Below, piece after piece: positions 50,001-62,000 of a DNA stretch of 64,000 bases. The DNA is from Edaphochlamys debaryana (taxonomy: Eukaryota; Chlorophyta; Chlorophyceae; Chlamydomonadales). Location: positions 434,001 to 498,000 of the forward strand of contig JAEHOE010000096.1 in NCBI GenBank assembly GCA_016858145.1. The letters are read 5' to 3'. The translations under genes and the position numbers were made by a program. The notes below the pieces were generated by a model that saw only the letters and a program-made list of their open reading frames with translations, searched no databases and had not been told where the DNA came from. Within the stretch, counting starts at the first letter, position 1, and each line of letters starts with the position of its first letter.

Positions 50001-53000
50001 CTCCTTTGCGCTTTGCGCGTGGAGCTCACCCATGCATGCTCCCCTTCGTTTATTTGCCAGATACGCCCATTGTCAGCCTGTGGACCGACTACTTTTGCCT
50101 CTCGCGCCCTGGGTAAGTCCGCCGTATGCTGGGATCAGGGTGCAAGTCCGGTTGTTTTAGTCCTGCCAAACCTTCTCGCTGTGCCCACTGCAGAGGCTAC
50201 ACTTTCATGATGCCTGGAAAGCTGGTTGCCGGTAGCCCTGTGGCGGTTGCAAACGAGAAGGAGTGTGTTGGACGGTGCACTATCACAGCGCATTGCCTGT
50301 ACTACACATTTGTCCCCGGCTGGACGGGGTGGTCTGGCCCCAGCAGGACTGCGGACGCCTGCTTCCTCTACGTGAGTGCCCGCTCTGCAACCCTTGGGCG
50401 CATGTGTCTGTTTATGGCTTGACAGGGTTCGTTCACAAACCGGGACCTTACATGTACAGGAGCGCATTGACGCAGCCAGCGGCTACGTTCCGTTCAAGAC
50501 AGAGAGCCTGAGCTCCGCTTCCGTGCACACCTGCTTCCGGAGTGACGCTCTGTTCAAGGCGGGGGCCGAGCCGCTGCCGGCGGAGACCACCGCGCAAGGC
50601 GCCTCGCTGCCTGCGGGAAGGCCCCTCACAGCCATGTCCCCCGTGTTCGGGTTCGCTTCCCCCCCTCACTACACGACCTCCAGCCCTGGGCCCCTCTCCT
50701 TCCGCCTGAGCTGCCGTGAGGTGAGCGCGCGCATGCAACCAGCAGGGCTATGTGCACGCACTTGCTGTACGTGATGGACAGAGCGCCAGCGCTGGATCAC
50801 AATTACACGCGGTGATACCCCCTCGACGGGTCATCTTACAACAAGCCGCCCATGCCCGCCTTGAACGCTCCTCAGGACTCGGCGGTCCCTATTGCTGGCA
50901 AGCTCAGCCTCACGCTGGACCGAACCTCGGCCGCCATCCAAGACCTGGGCATGGAGTGCGTGGGCCTCTGGGCCGGTGTCGAGCAGCGCGTGTGGGGCAT
51001 CGTCAACAACACCGCCGCGTCCACAGCGGCGGACTGTGGCTCAGCGGGCATCCGGGGCATCAAGGGGGCATACGACAGCAGCGGAATCTGCTCGGTACGT
51101 TTCAACGCAAGGGCGGGATGCCGTGCGTGGTCCCCTTGAGAGTCCAGCTCCACAGTTTGCTTTCTTGCCTCCATGCATATCTGACGAGCCTCGGCCCTCG
51201 ACCCTCGCCTCCCACGCGCAGCTGTCCGCCGTCTGCACGAACGGCCTGGTGCTGTCCATGAACCCGACCACGCGCGCCTGCGCCCACCCCAGCACCTTTA
51301 CCTACGTCTGCCCGGAGCCCATGGTGGTACTCTCCGTGCAGGGCACTGCCCTCGAGAATCTGGAGACAGCTGCCAGCCGGACCATCAACCACCTCGCCAC
51401 AGTCCAGGTTGGCTGTGTCAAGGCACCACAGTCATATGCGCCTCCGCCGCCCCCGCCTTCGCCCCCGCCGTCACCTCTGGGGGGTGGTGGCCGCCGCCGA
51501 CTGCAGCAAGCATCGCCGTCCCCGCCATCCCCTAAGCCGCCCGGACCACCCAAGCCCCCCTCTCCTCCCCGGCCTCCTTCGCCTGGTCCCAAGCCCCCTG
51601 GCCAGCCAAAGCCCCCCTCTCCTCCCCGGCCTCCTTCGCCTGGACCCAAGCCCCCTGGCCCGCCAAAGCCCCCCTCTCCTCCCCGGCCTCCTTCGCCTGG
51701 CCCCAAGCCCCCTGTTCCGCCAAAGCCCCCCTCTCCTCCCCGGCCTCCTTCGCCTGGCCCCAAGCCCCCTGGCCAGCCAAAGCCCCCCTCTCCTCCCCGG
51801 CCTCCTTCGCCTGGACCCAAGCCCCCTGGCCCGCCAAAGCCCCCCTCTCCTCCCCGGCCTCCTTCGCCTGGCCCCAAGCCCCCTGTTCCGCCAAAGCCCC
51901 CCTCTCCTCCCCGGCCTCCTTCGCCTGGCCCCAAGCCGCCTGCGCCCTCTACGCCCCCCTCTCCTCCCCGGCCTCCAAGCCCCAAGCCTCCAAGCCCCAG
52001 ACCTCCAAGCCCCAAACCCCCAAGCCCTAAACCTCCAAGCCCCAAACCTCCAGCTCCCCCGCCTCTTCGCCCACCTTCACCGAGACCGCCGAAGCCCTCC
52101 CCACCCAAGCCAACATCTCCCCGCCCGCCTCTTCCACCTTCGCCGCGCCCCAGCCCCCCCAACCCGCCTTCGCCGCGCCCCCCCAGCCCCGCTCCCTCGC
52201 CTCAGCCGCCCACTCCTCCGTCACCTCCACCCTCGCCGCCTGAGCCGCCTTCTCGGCCGCCCTCCCCCCCGCCTCACCCGCCCCCACCCTCGCCTCCGCC
52301 ACCGCCGAGCCCCGTCACCACCGCCGCACCGGTCTGCCAGGACTGCTCGGGCGTCGTGGGCGACTACTCGAGCGACTCCCCTTTCTACAGCAGCCAGGCG
52401 CAGGGCTCCATCTCGTGCCCTCCGGCCTACGTCCTGAGCACGCTCACGCAGACCCTGCTGGGCGTTGGCTTCACCGCGGAGGCCGCCGGCGCAGCTCCTG
52501 TCATGGCGCTGGGAGGGACGTGCGTGCCCATCACAGTCTCCAACAGCAACCAGGCGTCCGTAGTCGTCGTTGGCTCGCCTGAGCTGCCGGCTTCGGGCTT
52601 GAGCTACAACACGGTTAGTCCATCCCTCGCTCCGGAGAGCAGCAAGCAGGTCAATTTCAGGACCAGTAACGCTGCCCTTGTTTATCCCTTCGCAGACCAC
52701 GGTAACATGCACGGGCTCCGGCGCCCAGGCGGGCATCAGCCAGCTGGCAGGACTCTTCGTCCCGTTCACAGCCGTCCGCCCTGGCTACATTGCGAAGCTT
52801 GTGAGTCCTCTGAGTTGGCCATACACGAATGCCCATCCTGGGCGGGCTTGCATGAGAGGTAATGGTCAGTAATAACAATAACGATGATCCTGGACCCTGG
52901 CCACTCCGTGGCCGTTACCGTATCGGTTGTAACCATGGCCCGCCGCATCGCTGCCCACAGTGGCCGCCTCTGACTTGTCCCTGTCCTTGGCTGCTTTCCC

Positions 53001-56000
53001 TGTGTCCCTGTCCCTAGACTACGCACTGCACCGCCAGCAGTACTTCTATCGCTGCTCCGCCGGCGGTGGGCTCCTTCTTCCCCTGGTCGTACAGCTGCCC
53101 CAACGGGTCGGCCATCCAAGAGATTGGGTGCGTCCCTGATAGCCCTCGGGCTCGCTGCACGGGCCGGCGTGCACACCTGTTCACTGTAAAAGCGGGCCTC
53201 TTTACTCGCCTGCTTTTATTTTGCAGGTGGACACGCCAGATTCGGCCCAGGGCCGCGGGCAGAGCAGAGCAGCACTTCCTGAGCAGCCTCGTCGTACGCT
53301 GCACTCGCCTGACGGGCCTGCCTCCCACCATGCCGCCTTGTGGGTTTGCTGCTCCTTTGCACAGCGGCTTGATTCGCACCCGCGCACCTCTTGACCACTA
53401 ACTTATGGTTTGCTCTGTCGTGCTCAGCTGAGGCATCCTTCACCGCGGCGCAAGCCAAGGGGCTGGAGGCGTGGACGCTGCAGTGTCCCACGGGTGTTGA
53501 CTCATACGTGACGTCCTTCTTTGGCAGGTGTGTGGCTTGGGCGTACCGCTGATGAGTATAACGCTCGGGGGCTGTGCCTGATGCCTTGGCCCGCTGTCCG
53601 GCGCAGGTATGACACGCCGCACTCCGCACTAGACGCGCCAGTGGTGATGCAAGAGCTTGGCATCACCTGCGGCGGCCCAGTGGCTGTCTCCAAGGGTGAG
53701 GGAAGGAGTAAAGTCTCAAGCTTGGCCTCAGAGTGTAAACCATGCGTTGGTGCCTTGCAGGAATCAAAGCCACTGCTCCTCTAAGCAGCTCTGCGGTCGC
53801 AGTCATGCCTGCCGCATGCCCAGCCGGCATCTCTGCTGTAACGGGCCGTGAGATCGCAATGGCAGCCCTTCCAAACGCGCCCGGAGTGCTCCTGTCGCTG
53901 GATACGCTGTGCTTTGACACGCTTCCGGCAATCAGCAAGATCAACTACTCACCCGACGTAAAGGCACGTAGCTGCCTGCCTTGCGGACATTGTGCTGGCG
54001 GGTGTGGTGACACTGACAACGCGGTGCATTGCAGTCTGGAGTCGCCTTCACGGAGTACTGCTTCAGCGGCCAAGTTGTAGTGGGCATCAAGGGCCTGCGC
54101 TCGGTGGCGAATGGTTATCTCCATGGGCTAAAGCTTATCTGCCAGGATGCTCCTCAGGCCACTGCTTCAGCAGTCATGTCAGGTTGGTGGCAAATCCAAT
54201 TTGTGTGAAGTTTACAATTTTGTTCCGTGCAGTACTGCCTCCATCCGACTATCGCCCGTGTGATCATCATGTACAGCACAACTTCCTACGCGTGGGGCGC
54301 CCGCTCCGCATGGTACTCCCTTCCACTATGGTGGGCCAAGAGTTGCGCTGCAGTTGGACTAGGCTACCCACTACTGTCTTGAGGCTGACTAATTGCTTCG
54401 GAACCGCGGCCTGCGTACAGAGTGCCCGGTTGGGTCCAAGGTCAATTCGGTTTCAGCCACCACCATCGACAACAAAGTGCTTGACATCAAGTTCACGTGC
54501 GACAACTCTGCTGAGATCACAGCAGGATCAAGTGGCAATTCATCAGCCGGCTTGCGCTATTCGTCACCCAGCCTCTTTTCAGGGGAGCTGCCCGCTGGTG
54601 CCAACACCGTGGAGGTCAGAGGATTTGAATGGCTATCTGAGCAGGAATGTCTTGATCCTTACCCGTACTACTGCTCCCTTACCAACTACTGCTACCATGC
54701 CAATCCTTGCCCCGTTCTACAGCATGAGTGCTCCGTCGGAGTCTCAGGGCTCACTGCGACGCTGCAAGAGTCGCCAAGCTTTGGGGCAGCTACAGATGCT
54801 CTCCCGGTTGCCCAAATCGATCTGCCTACCAGTGGAGGCACTGCAGCGCTTTTTGACATCTTAGTCGACTGGACCCTGGCCAGGGAGTACTGCAGGTAGG
54901 TCTGCGCCTTCTCATCATGTCATGATTCTGCGCTCTTTCGTGGCAGGTTCCCATTGTATCGATCCAACCCCCAATCCTCGTTTCCTTACCACCTGTAGGA
55001 AGAGAGGTGGTGATCTGCTGAGCTACCCGAATGACATTGAGCGCGACCGCGTAGTCTCCATGTTGGTTGCCTGGGCGTCTGTGAGCACCACGGAGCCCAT
55101 CCTCGACGTTTGGATTGGCGCCAACAGAACCTATGGGGGTGGAATGTACGATTTCCACTGGGTCGACGGAGCTCAGCTGTCCTCGTTCCTGCCCCCATGG
55201 AGCCCGCTGGAGCCAAATGACATTGGTGGTGAGCAAGTCCACACAGCCAGCCAGCAGTTGCACATGCACTACTAAGACTTGAGATGGGGGACCTTCCTCG
55301 TTGTCTTCGCAGACGTGGAGGACTGCGTCGAACTTATTATCGACTTGAGTAAGTTTTAGATAGATGCCCGAGCACCATTCGTATTGTGCTTGCGGCCCAC
55401 TGACTCACACAGACTCATCTGCCGTGTCCCAGAGTCTGGATTGCCAAGCTGGGCCGACCGGCTTTGCCACGGGCTGGCCCGTCGTCCAGTTTGCAAGCTG
55501 CGTGAGTGATGACCAACGATAAGCTGAAGCAAGTCTTCCTTGAGAGCTGCGAGCCAAATATTGAACTAAGTGGCCTGCCCACGCAGCCGAGGCGCCAAGG
55601 GTTGACATCGAAGACACTGTCGAAGATGTGGCAGTTCCAGTTGCCCAGGTAGGAGAGCACCCTCTGTAAAGAAGCCCATGTTCCAATGCTGTGATATAAT
55701 AATCGATTTTGACATACGACCTTGCTTGCCACAGGTCTCTGCCGCCAATGGAGACACCCTCTTAGCATACGACCTACAGGTGCGTTTGCTGTCATTATTA
55801 ACGGTCGTCGAATCTGCACCGCCGTTCCTCAAGCCACATTATTGCTGTTTGCAACTACCCAGCTTCCTTGGAGCAGCGCTCAAAGCTTCTGTCAGCGAAG
55901 GTGAGGAACTCGAACGGTTTGCCACGCAAGTGTCTGCATCATACATCCTCTCACGCGCCATGGCATGCACGCTTTGTGCTTGGGTGTGCGCAGGGGAGGA

Positions 56001-59000
56001 ATCCTTGCGAGGTATGTATGTATGTGGGTGGTGTGATGCCCTTTTAATGTTCTCCGAGCATGTACGTCCTGGCTGGTGCTCTGCCTCCACAGCTTTCTGA
56101 ATATGTCGGACATCAACCGCCTGAGCCTGGTGGCATCGAGTTATTTCAAGAGGCCTGCTTCCGAAGAGCTGTCTAGCACCGGCCGCATGAACTTCTGGAC
56201 CGGCCTAAGCAACCCCGCACCTGGTAAGCAGCAACGGTAGCCGCCGCATGCAAGTACTCTGCAACCGTAGTACCAATGCTCATTGCTTTTATGCGTCGGC
56301 CTGCAGGCCCTTCCAGCACAGCTGCGGCGGCCAGGGAAGCAATCTCGTACACGCAGGTTGGCCACAGAGAGTTCATGCTCTTCACGGCAAGTGTGACGTT
56401 CAGCGAGGCGCAAGTGCGCTGCGCGGGCTTCCTTGGCAACTTGGCTTCATTCTCTAGGTAAGAGGCCCTGCCTGCGGGATGGTCTTTCCACGCTAATAAG
56501 GTAACATTTGACCCCGACGGTAAATCTCCGCAGTGCTGCTGAGTTTAACGCGGTCGCTCCCAGCATCTTTGGGTCGGCCTGGTTAACCTCGGTAGGGGGC
56601 CCCGGCGGCCCGTACCTCACGTGGATTGGGCTGGAGGACGCCAGTGAGACTCTCTGCTCCGTGCTGCCGCTTGATATGGCAATGTATTTATGCGTGTGGT
56701 ACCTTTCCTGTTACAGATGGAAGCGGCGGATTCTCTTGGACAGATGGGACCAACTCCACGTACACCAATTGGGCGGCAAGCAATCCCAATGCAACGATCA
56801 AGCCCAGCTGTGTGGCCGTGCAGAGCTCTTCATGCACCGTCACAGGCTGCACCCGTGCCTGGGTGAACCGACCTTGCACCAACGCCGAGACCCATCCCTT
56901 CATCTGTGCACGCGGTGCGCGGCTTGCCTTGCTGGCAATACTTTGCGGTTATTTACGCTCGCTGAAGTACAACCAAAACCTCATCACGCCGTTTGCTTTG
57001 CCCGGGGACAGACACATCGGCCGCAGCGAGCGCAGTGGTTGGCGGTCGCCGCTTTCAGATCTTCCAATCTACAGCCACCCGTCAGGTGGCCTCAGAGACG
57101 TGCCAGGCCATGGACGGTACCCTCGCTAGCTTTCACTCCAGCTCGGAGTTCACAACAGCAATGACGGGGCTGCTACCCTTGACTGCCAACCTGTCCTATG
57201 CTCATCTCACCCTCACGAGCGGCGCCTATGTCGGGAACCTCCACATCGGCCTGAATGACCAGGGTACGCCAGGGGAGGCCACACATCTGATCTGCGAGGA
57301 GTCTCTGACAACACAGCGCTGGGCCATATGCGCTTGCAACTGTGCCCTTGTAATAAACACACACGGTGCTGCAAATTTACCATTGCCCTTGCTTTATCTG
57401 TACCGCAGACTCAGAAGGCGACTTCAAGTGGTCTGATGGGAAACCATTTGAATATGCTAACTGGGACTCTGGCGAGCCCAGTGATGCGGCTGGCACAAAG
57501 GACTGCGTGTTTGTGAAGATTGTTTGCTCTGGAAGCCCAGGGGCGTTTACCAGGTAAGCGTCAAGGCCTTCTTCCCATGACGCTAATAATATTGCGTGCT
57601 GATCACACCTACCTATATTCTGCTCATCAACCACAGCTGCACGTACAAGTGGATATCCGGTGCCTGCACTAGCGCTGCAGCATTTGTCTGCGTCCAAGGT
57701 TTGTCCAACAAAGAAACCAGAGTAAAGGGCCGCCAGGCAGCGCATATAATTGCCTGTTCCCATTCTTACTGCAGAGCTCACGTCGAATTGGAGGTACCTG
57801 GACACCCCTCTTCTGTTCATTCAGACTCGCAACACGTCCACACCCGCTGGAACACCGCCGTCAGTTATACCCGTCAACTACGCTTGGGTGCGTTTTGATG
57901 CCAGGGATTCCGAAACCACATGTAACAAGGGGCTGACTTCCGACTACGCTGTAATGCGCAGAGTGCTGGACACCCTGTCAACATCAACCCTGGCGCTGCA
58001 GCCTCGACCATCAAGGCATGCGGTATCCTGAACGTCAAGCTCGTTGGAGTCACAACCGGAACCGTAGCATCGTCGTACTATCAGACTGAAGACCACTGCG
58101 AAACCTATCACCACGTGCTCTGCCGTCGCCCTGCGGCATTGAGCACAGCAGCTGGGCTGACGGTCGAGGAGGCGTATGCTGTCGTTAATTATGCCAAGCC
58201 GGTCACAACACGCATTGTTGCAAACGGCGCGGTAGGCCCTAGCTTGCAACGTGAGGCGAACGATGGCATCATTTATTTTGTGTTGATCTTCGTTTGCCTG
58301 TGTGTGCAATGCAGACGGAGCTTGCTCTGTATGATGTCTTGTATGACCAAGACTCTGCGCAAAGGTGAGGTGTCTGCCATGTCACCGTCAGCTTGCATCC
58401 TTGTGGGAAGCCCTGAAGGGCGTGCATGAGTTGAGCAGATTCCGCCATGGCACTGTGAGTTCCCCACCTTGTGTGACCTGCAAGTGTTGTTTATCTCTGT
58501 TTCCCCAGCCTCTGCATGGCCCTTGGAGGAACACTGGCGGAGCTTGACTCAACAACAAAGATCAATTCAGCTTCAAGCCTGTTCAGCGAGTACCTTCTCA
58601 GTGCTTCAGCCTCCAAGAACGAGCGTGGAGCCAGCCTTGAGGCATGGCTGGGTCTGAATGACAAGCGTGAGCGTGCTGATGCCTCAGGATAGGATTGTTA
58701 CTACTTATCCTGTGCAGAAGGCCCTGTCCCATCATCATGCCTTGCGCTCTGCAGGCTATGAGGGCAGCTGGTTGTGGATGAGTGGCCGCTCTCTTGTGTC
58801 GGGACCTTGGGCTGTTGGGCAGCCGTCGGCGGGAAACATGACCTTCTTTTCTGTCAACGATGAGGTACGTGGGGAACTTCAGCTTTGAACCCTCGTAAAC
58901 AGGCCGAAAATGACTGTGCAACAACCTTTAAACAGGCCGAAAATGACTGTGCAACGACCTACCGCACAAAGGCCACGTTTATGAAGGACGTGTGGCAGGA

Positions 59001-62000
59001 CGTGCCTTGCGCCGGCTATCCAGCACGGCCCCTTTGCGAGAGGTCGATTCGCTTTAGCACCGAAGCTTCCGAGCTGGCCACACTCTCGCCTGTTTCCATT
59101 ACAACGTTGAGCAGCGCTGATGGGAGCTTGAGCCAGGTTGCGTTGTACGATACTCTTGAGGACTGGACCAGCGCCGAGTTGCTTTGCCAGGTGGGTCTTG
59201 ATACTCGGCTAGTCGATGTAACTCCTTTTGAGCTAGTGCTTTGAAACAATGTTGGCACACCCTCATAACCTCCTCCAGGCGAAAGGAGGCGCTCTTGCGT
59301 ACCCACGCTCCGACGATGAAGTTTCCCAGGTGAGGTATCTGTATTTCAGATTGCTTTCTCAGCGTGCACACACAGGTGCACTGACGGGCCTTGTTGTTTT
59401 CACACTGCACGCGTGTTCTTACAGGTTGGCGCCATGGTGTCGGAGTGGTCAAGCAGCAGCTCCACTGCGACCACCATTACCATTTGGTAAGTGCGTCACT
59501 CGTCCTCAACCAAAGGCAAGCCAGGATTGAATACTTACCTGGCGGTTGCATGCCGCATAGGTCTGGAGCCAACGACCGTGCTGGGGAGGGCCTATGGGTG
59601 TACTCATCGGACGGGTCGGCAGTGCCAGCCTCAATTTTCTCGTCAGGCATAAGTGAAAGGCCGGCCCGCATTACCAGTGAGTACGGAAAAAGGCGTTGCC
59701 CGGAGTCTGCCTACCTTGCATTCCCTTGTCTAACAAGAACTGTTTCTCCCTGCAGAGCACGCCCTACCGTACACAACGGACTTCGGCACGCAACAGCCGG
59801 AGGCATCGTGCCCAACCAATGTAATAAGACCCGCTTATCCAGCAAATCTGCGCGGCAATCATGAATGCGGGAATTGATCCATGCCTTACACGCTTCCCTC
59901 CTTCTCCCTTGTTTGCAGTACTTCGTGCGCGGAATCCAGCTGAAATCCGACAACTTGTTGGCTGCAAGCATTGCAGACTGGCAGGGAGTCACGGCCATGA
60001 AGCTGTGGTGCGGTACAGCAAGCATGACTAACGGAGCAGGTGCAGAAGAAAAAAAACCGCGCCAGGAGACTTTAGCAATAACTCACTGCAACACAGTAAG
60101 GAGCATTGACCCAATGTTGTTGCAGGAAGTGGTATCATCAGCTCTGGAGCAGAGATGTCCGACTCAAGTGTCTGGGGCCAGTGGACCTATTGTAGTCCGG
60201 CCTACAACAACTTCGCTGTTGGCATGGTTGTCCGGGCCCTATCTCTGCAGGACACCTATACCACACGCCTTGTTGACGGCTCGTAAGTTCCACGCCTTAA
60301 GACTTCTTATATTTTGCGTTTTGGCTAATAATGTTGTATCCTGATGAAGGTACGAGGTGTCTACCACTGCCAAGGACGACATGGGCATCACCGACATTTC
60401 GCTCATCTGCGTGTGAGTCCCTGCTTGCTGCTGCTGCTATCACTAATGTCAGTGGACATGGCATTGGCACTCTTCTCACGGCTGACTACTGTGTATTCGG
60501 TTGCTTGCAGGAATGGAGGCAGGGCTAATCCAGTGGGGGCACCAACAAATGGCACAGAACTGCCAGAAGTCCGCTGCATGGATGGATACTATGTATGTGG
60601 TTACACCGCATCTACACAACGGAATCTTGCTACTGATGTGAGACCTGAGTTGTGATTGACACATTGCGGTGTACGCCATGTGCTGCATGTTGATAGGGGC
60701 GTGTTGGTAATCTTCTGCCATGCTTCCTGCAGCACACCGGCATCAATAAGATTACGATGACGTGCTGTGCTGGTGAGGTCCAGTGTCCCTGTCCCTGTGT
60801 CCCTGTCCTTGGCTGTGTCCTTGGCTGTGTCCCTGTCGTCGCTGGCCTTGTCGCTAGCGCCAAACCGACCTGCTCACTCTGCCGTCTACCCTTTTCACAC
60901 AGGACCTGTGCCGGATATATTTGCTGGCTGCTACGGTATGGAGTTGCGCATGTGGTGGTTTTGTGACTGTGAAAAAAAATGTTTTTGACACAGTCACAAT
61001 CCTCCCTTGAGGCCCGATGGCCAATGGCGGTGACCAGCAGCCTCCCGGACTCTGCTGCTTGTGCTCTGCCGCAGGAAACTCTGGGCAGATGGTCATAATT
61101 CTGTCAGCGGACACCAGTACAACCACTGCCAAGGTAGCGTACGTTTTGCCTTGCTTTGACTGTTTCACAATGGCCAAGATCACATCACTCTGGTTTCTGT
61201 GGCTGCAGTGTGCTTCCCTTGCTCAGCAAGCAGGTGGATTGGCAGCCTTCTTTCTGGGCCTTAGTTTGTCAACCTGGTATGTACTGACGGTGACGGTGTT
61301 GCAGGATACCACCTGTACGGCCTCAAGACCGATGGTACCTGCTTGGGGGGGTCAAACTACCTGAGTGCCATTTCTGCGGGCACTGCTGCGTGGTGAGCTC
61401 AAGTTCGTGCAAAGCTGTTGCTGCCCATCTGTGATTGGTTCATCATGGAGTATCGCCTTGCCTCCAATGTTCCTACGCAGTGGCGGAGCAAATGCAGTTG
61501 CGCTCTACCGAGTCCCAGTCCCAGACGCTCCCTTGGGCTGTTTCGCGTAAGGAGGCACTAGCTGCACGATGTCAAAGTGCCTGATCTGGCTTGACGCTCC
61601 TCCCTCTGCCTCTGACCCCGGACAGTGACAACGGCACTCAGATGCTGCCTCAGACTTTGGAGTCGTCTGCCAGCATGACCGTCCAGCGGTACGCCATTAC
61701 TGAGTGTTTGGCCCAGACATATAGCAGGGCGGATGACATGTTAGCCAATCTTTTGCATTGCAGGTGCGCCGGACTGGCACGCACGGCAGGAGCCTCTTTG
61801 TATGGCTTACAGGTGCGATAGCGTGTGCAAGAAGCTGAAGTATGGTGCGTGCCACAGCCAGATGCGGACTGCACCGCTGATGGATGTGATACTATTCCTT
61901 GTTACCCTGCAGGCTTCCACCGGGTGTAAGTACTTCCAAGTGGTCCAAAGGAAATGCACCCTGACCCCGTTTCAGCCATCCCATTTAACCTGCTTACCTT

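Noticed and set aside
51430..52320. Regular repeats that might suggest a CRISPR array
   Set aside because: The repeats have no unique spacers, encode an in-frame Pro-rich rod and lie in a eukaryotic gene.
53940..53966. A further GC donor after GACGTAAAG (near 53966)
   Set aside because: A normal GTAAAG donor 6 nt earlier gives the same phase, so GC splicing need not be assumed here.
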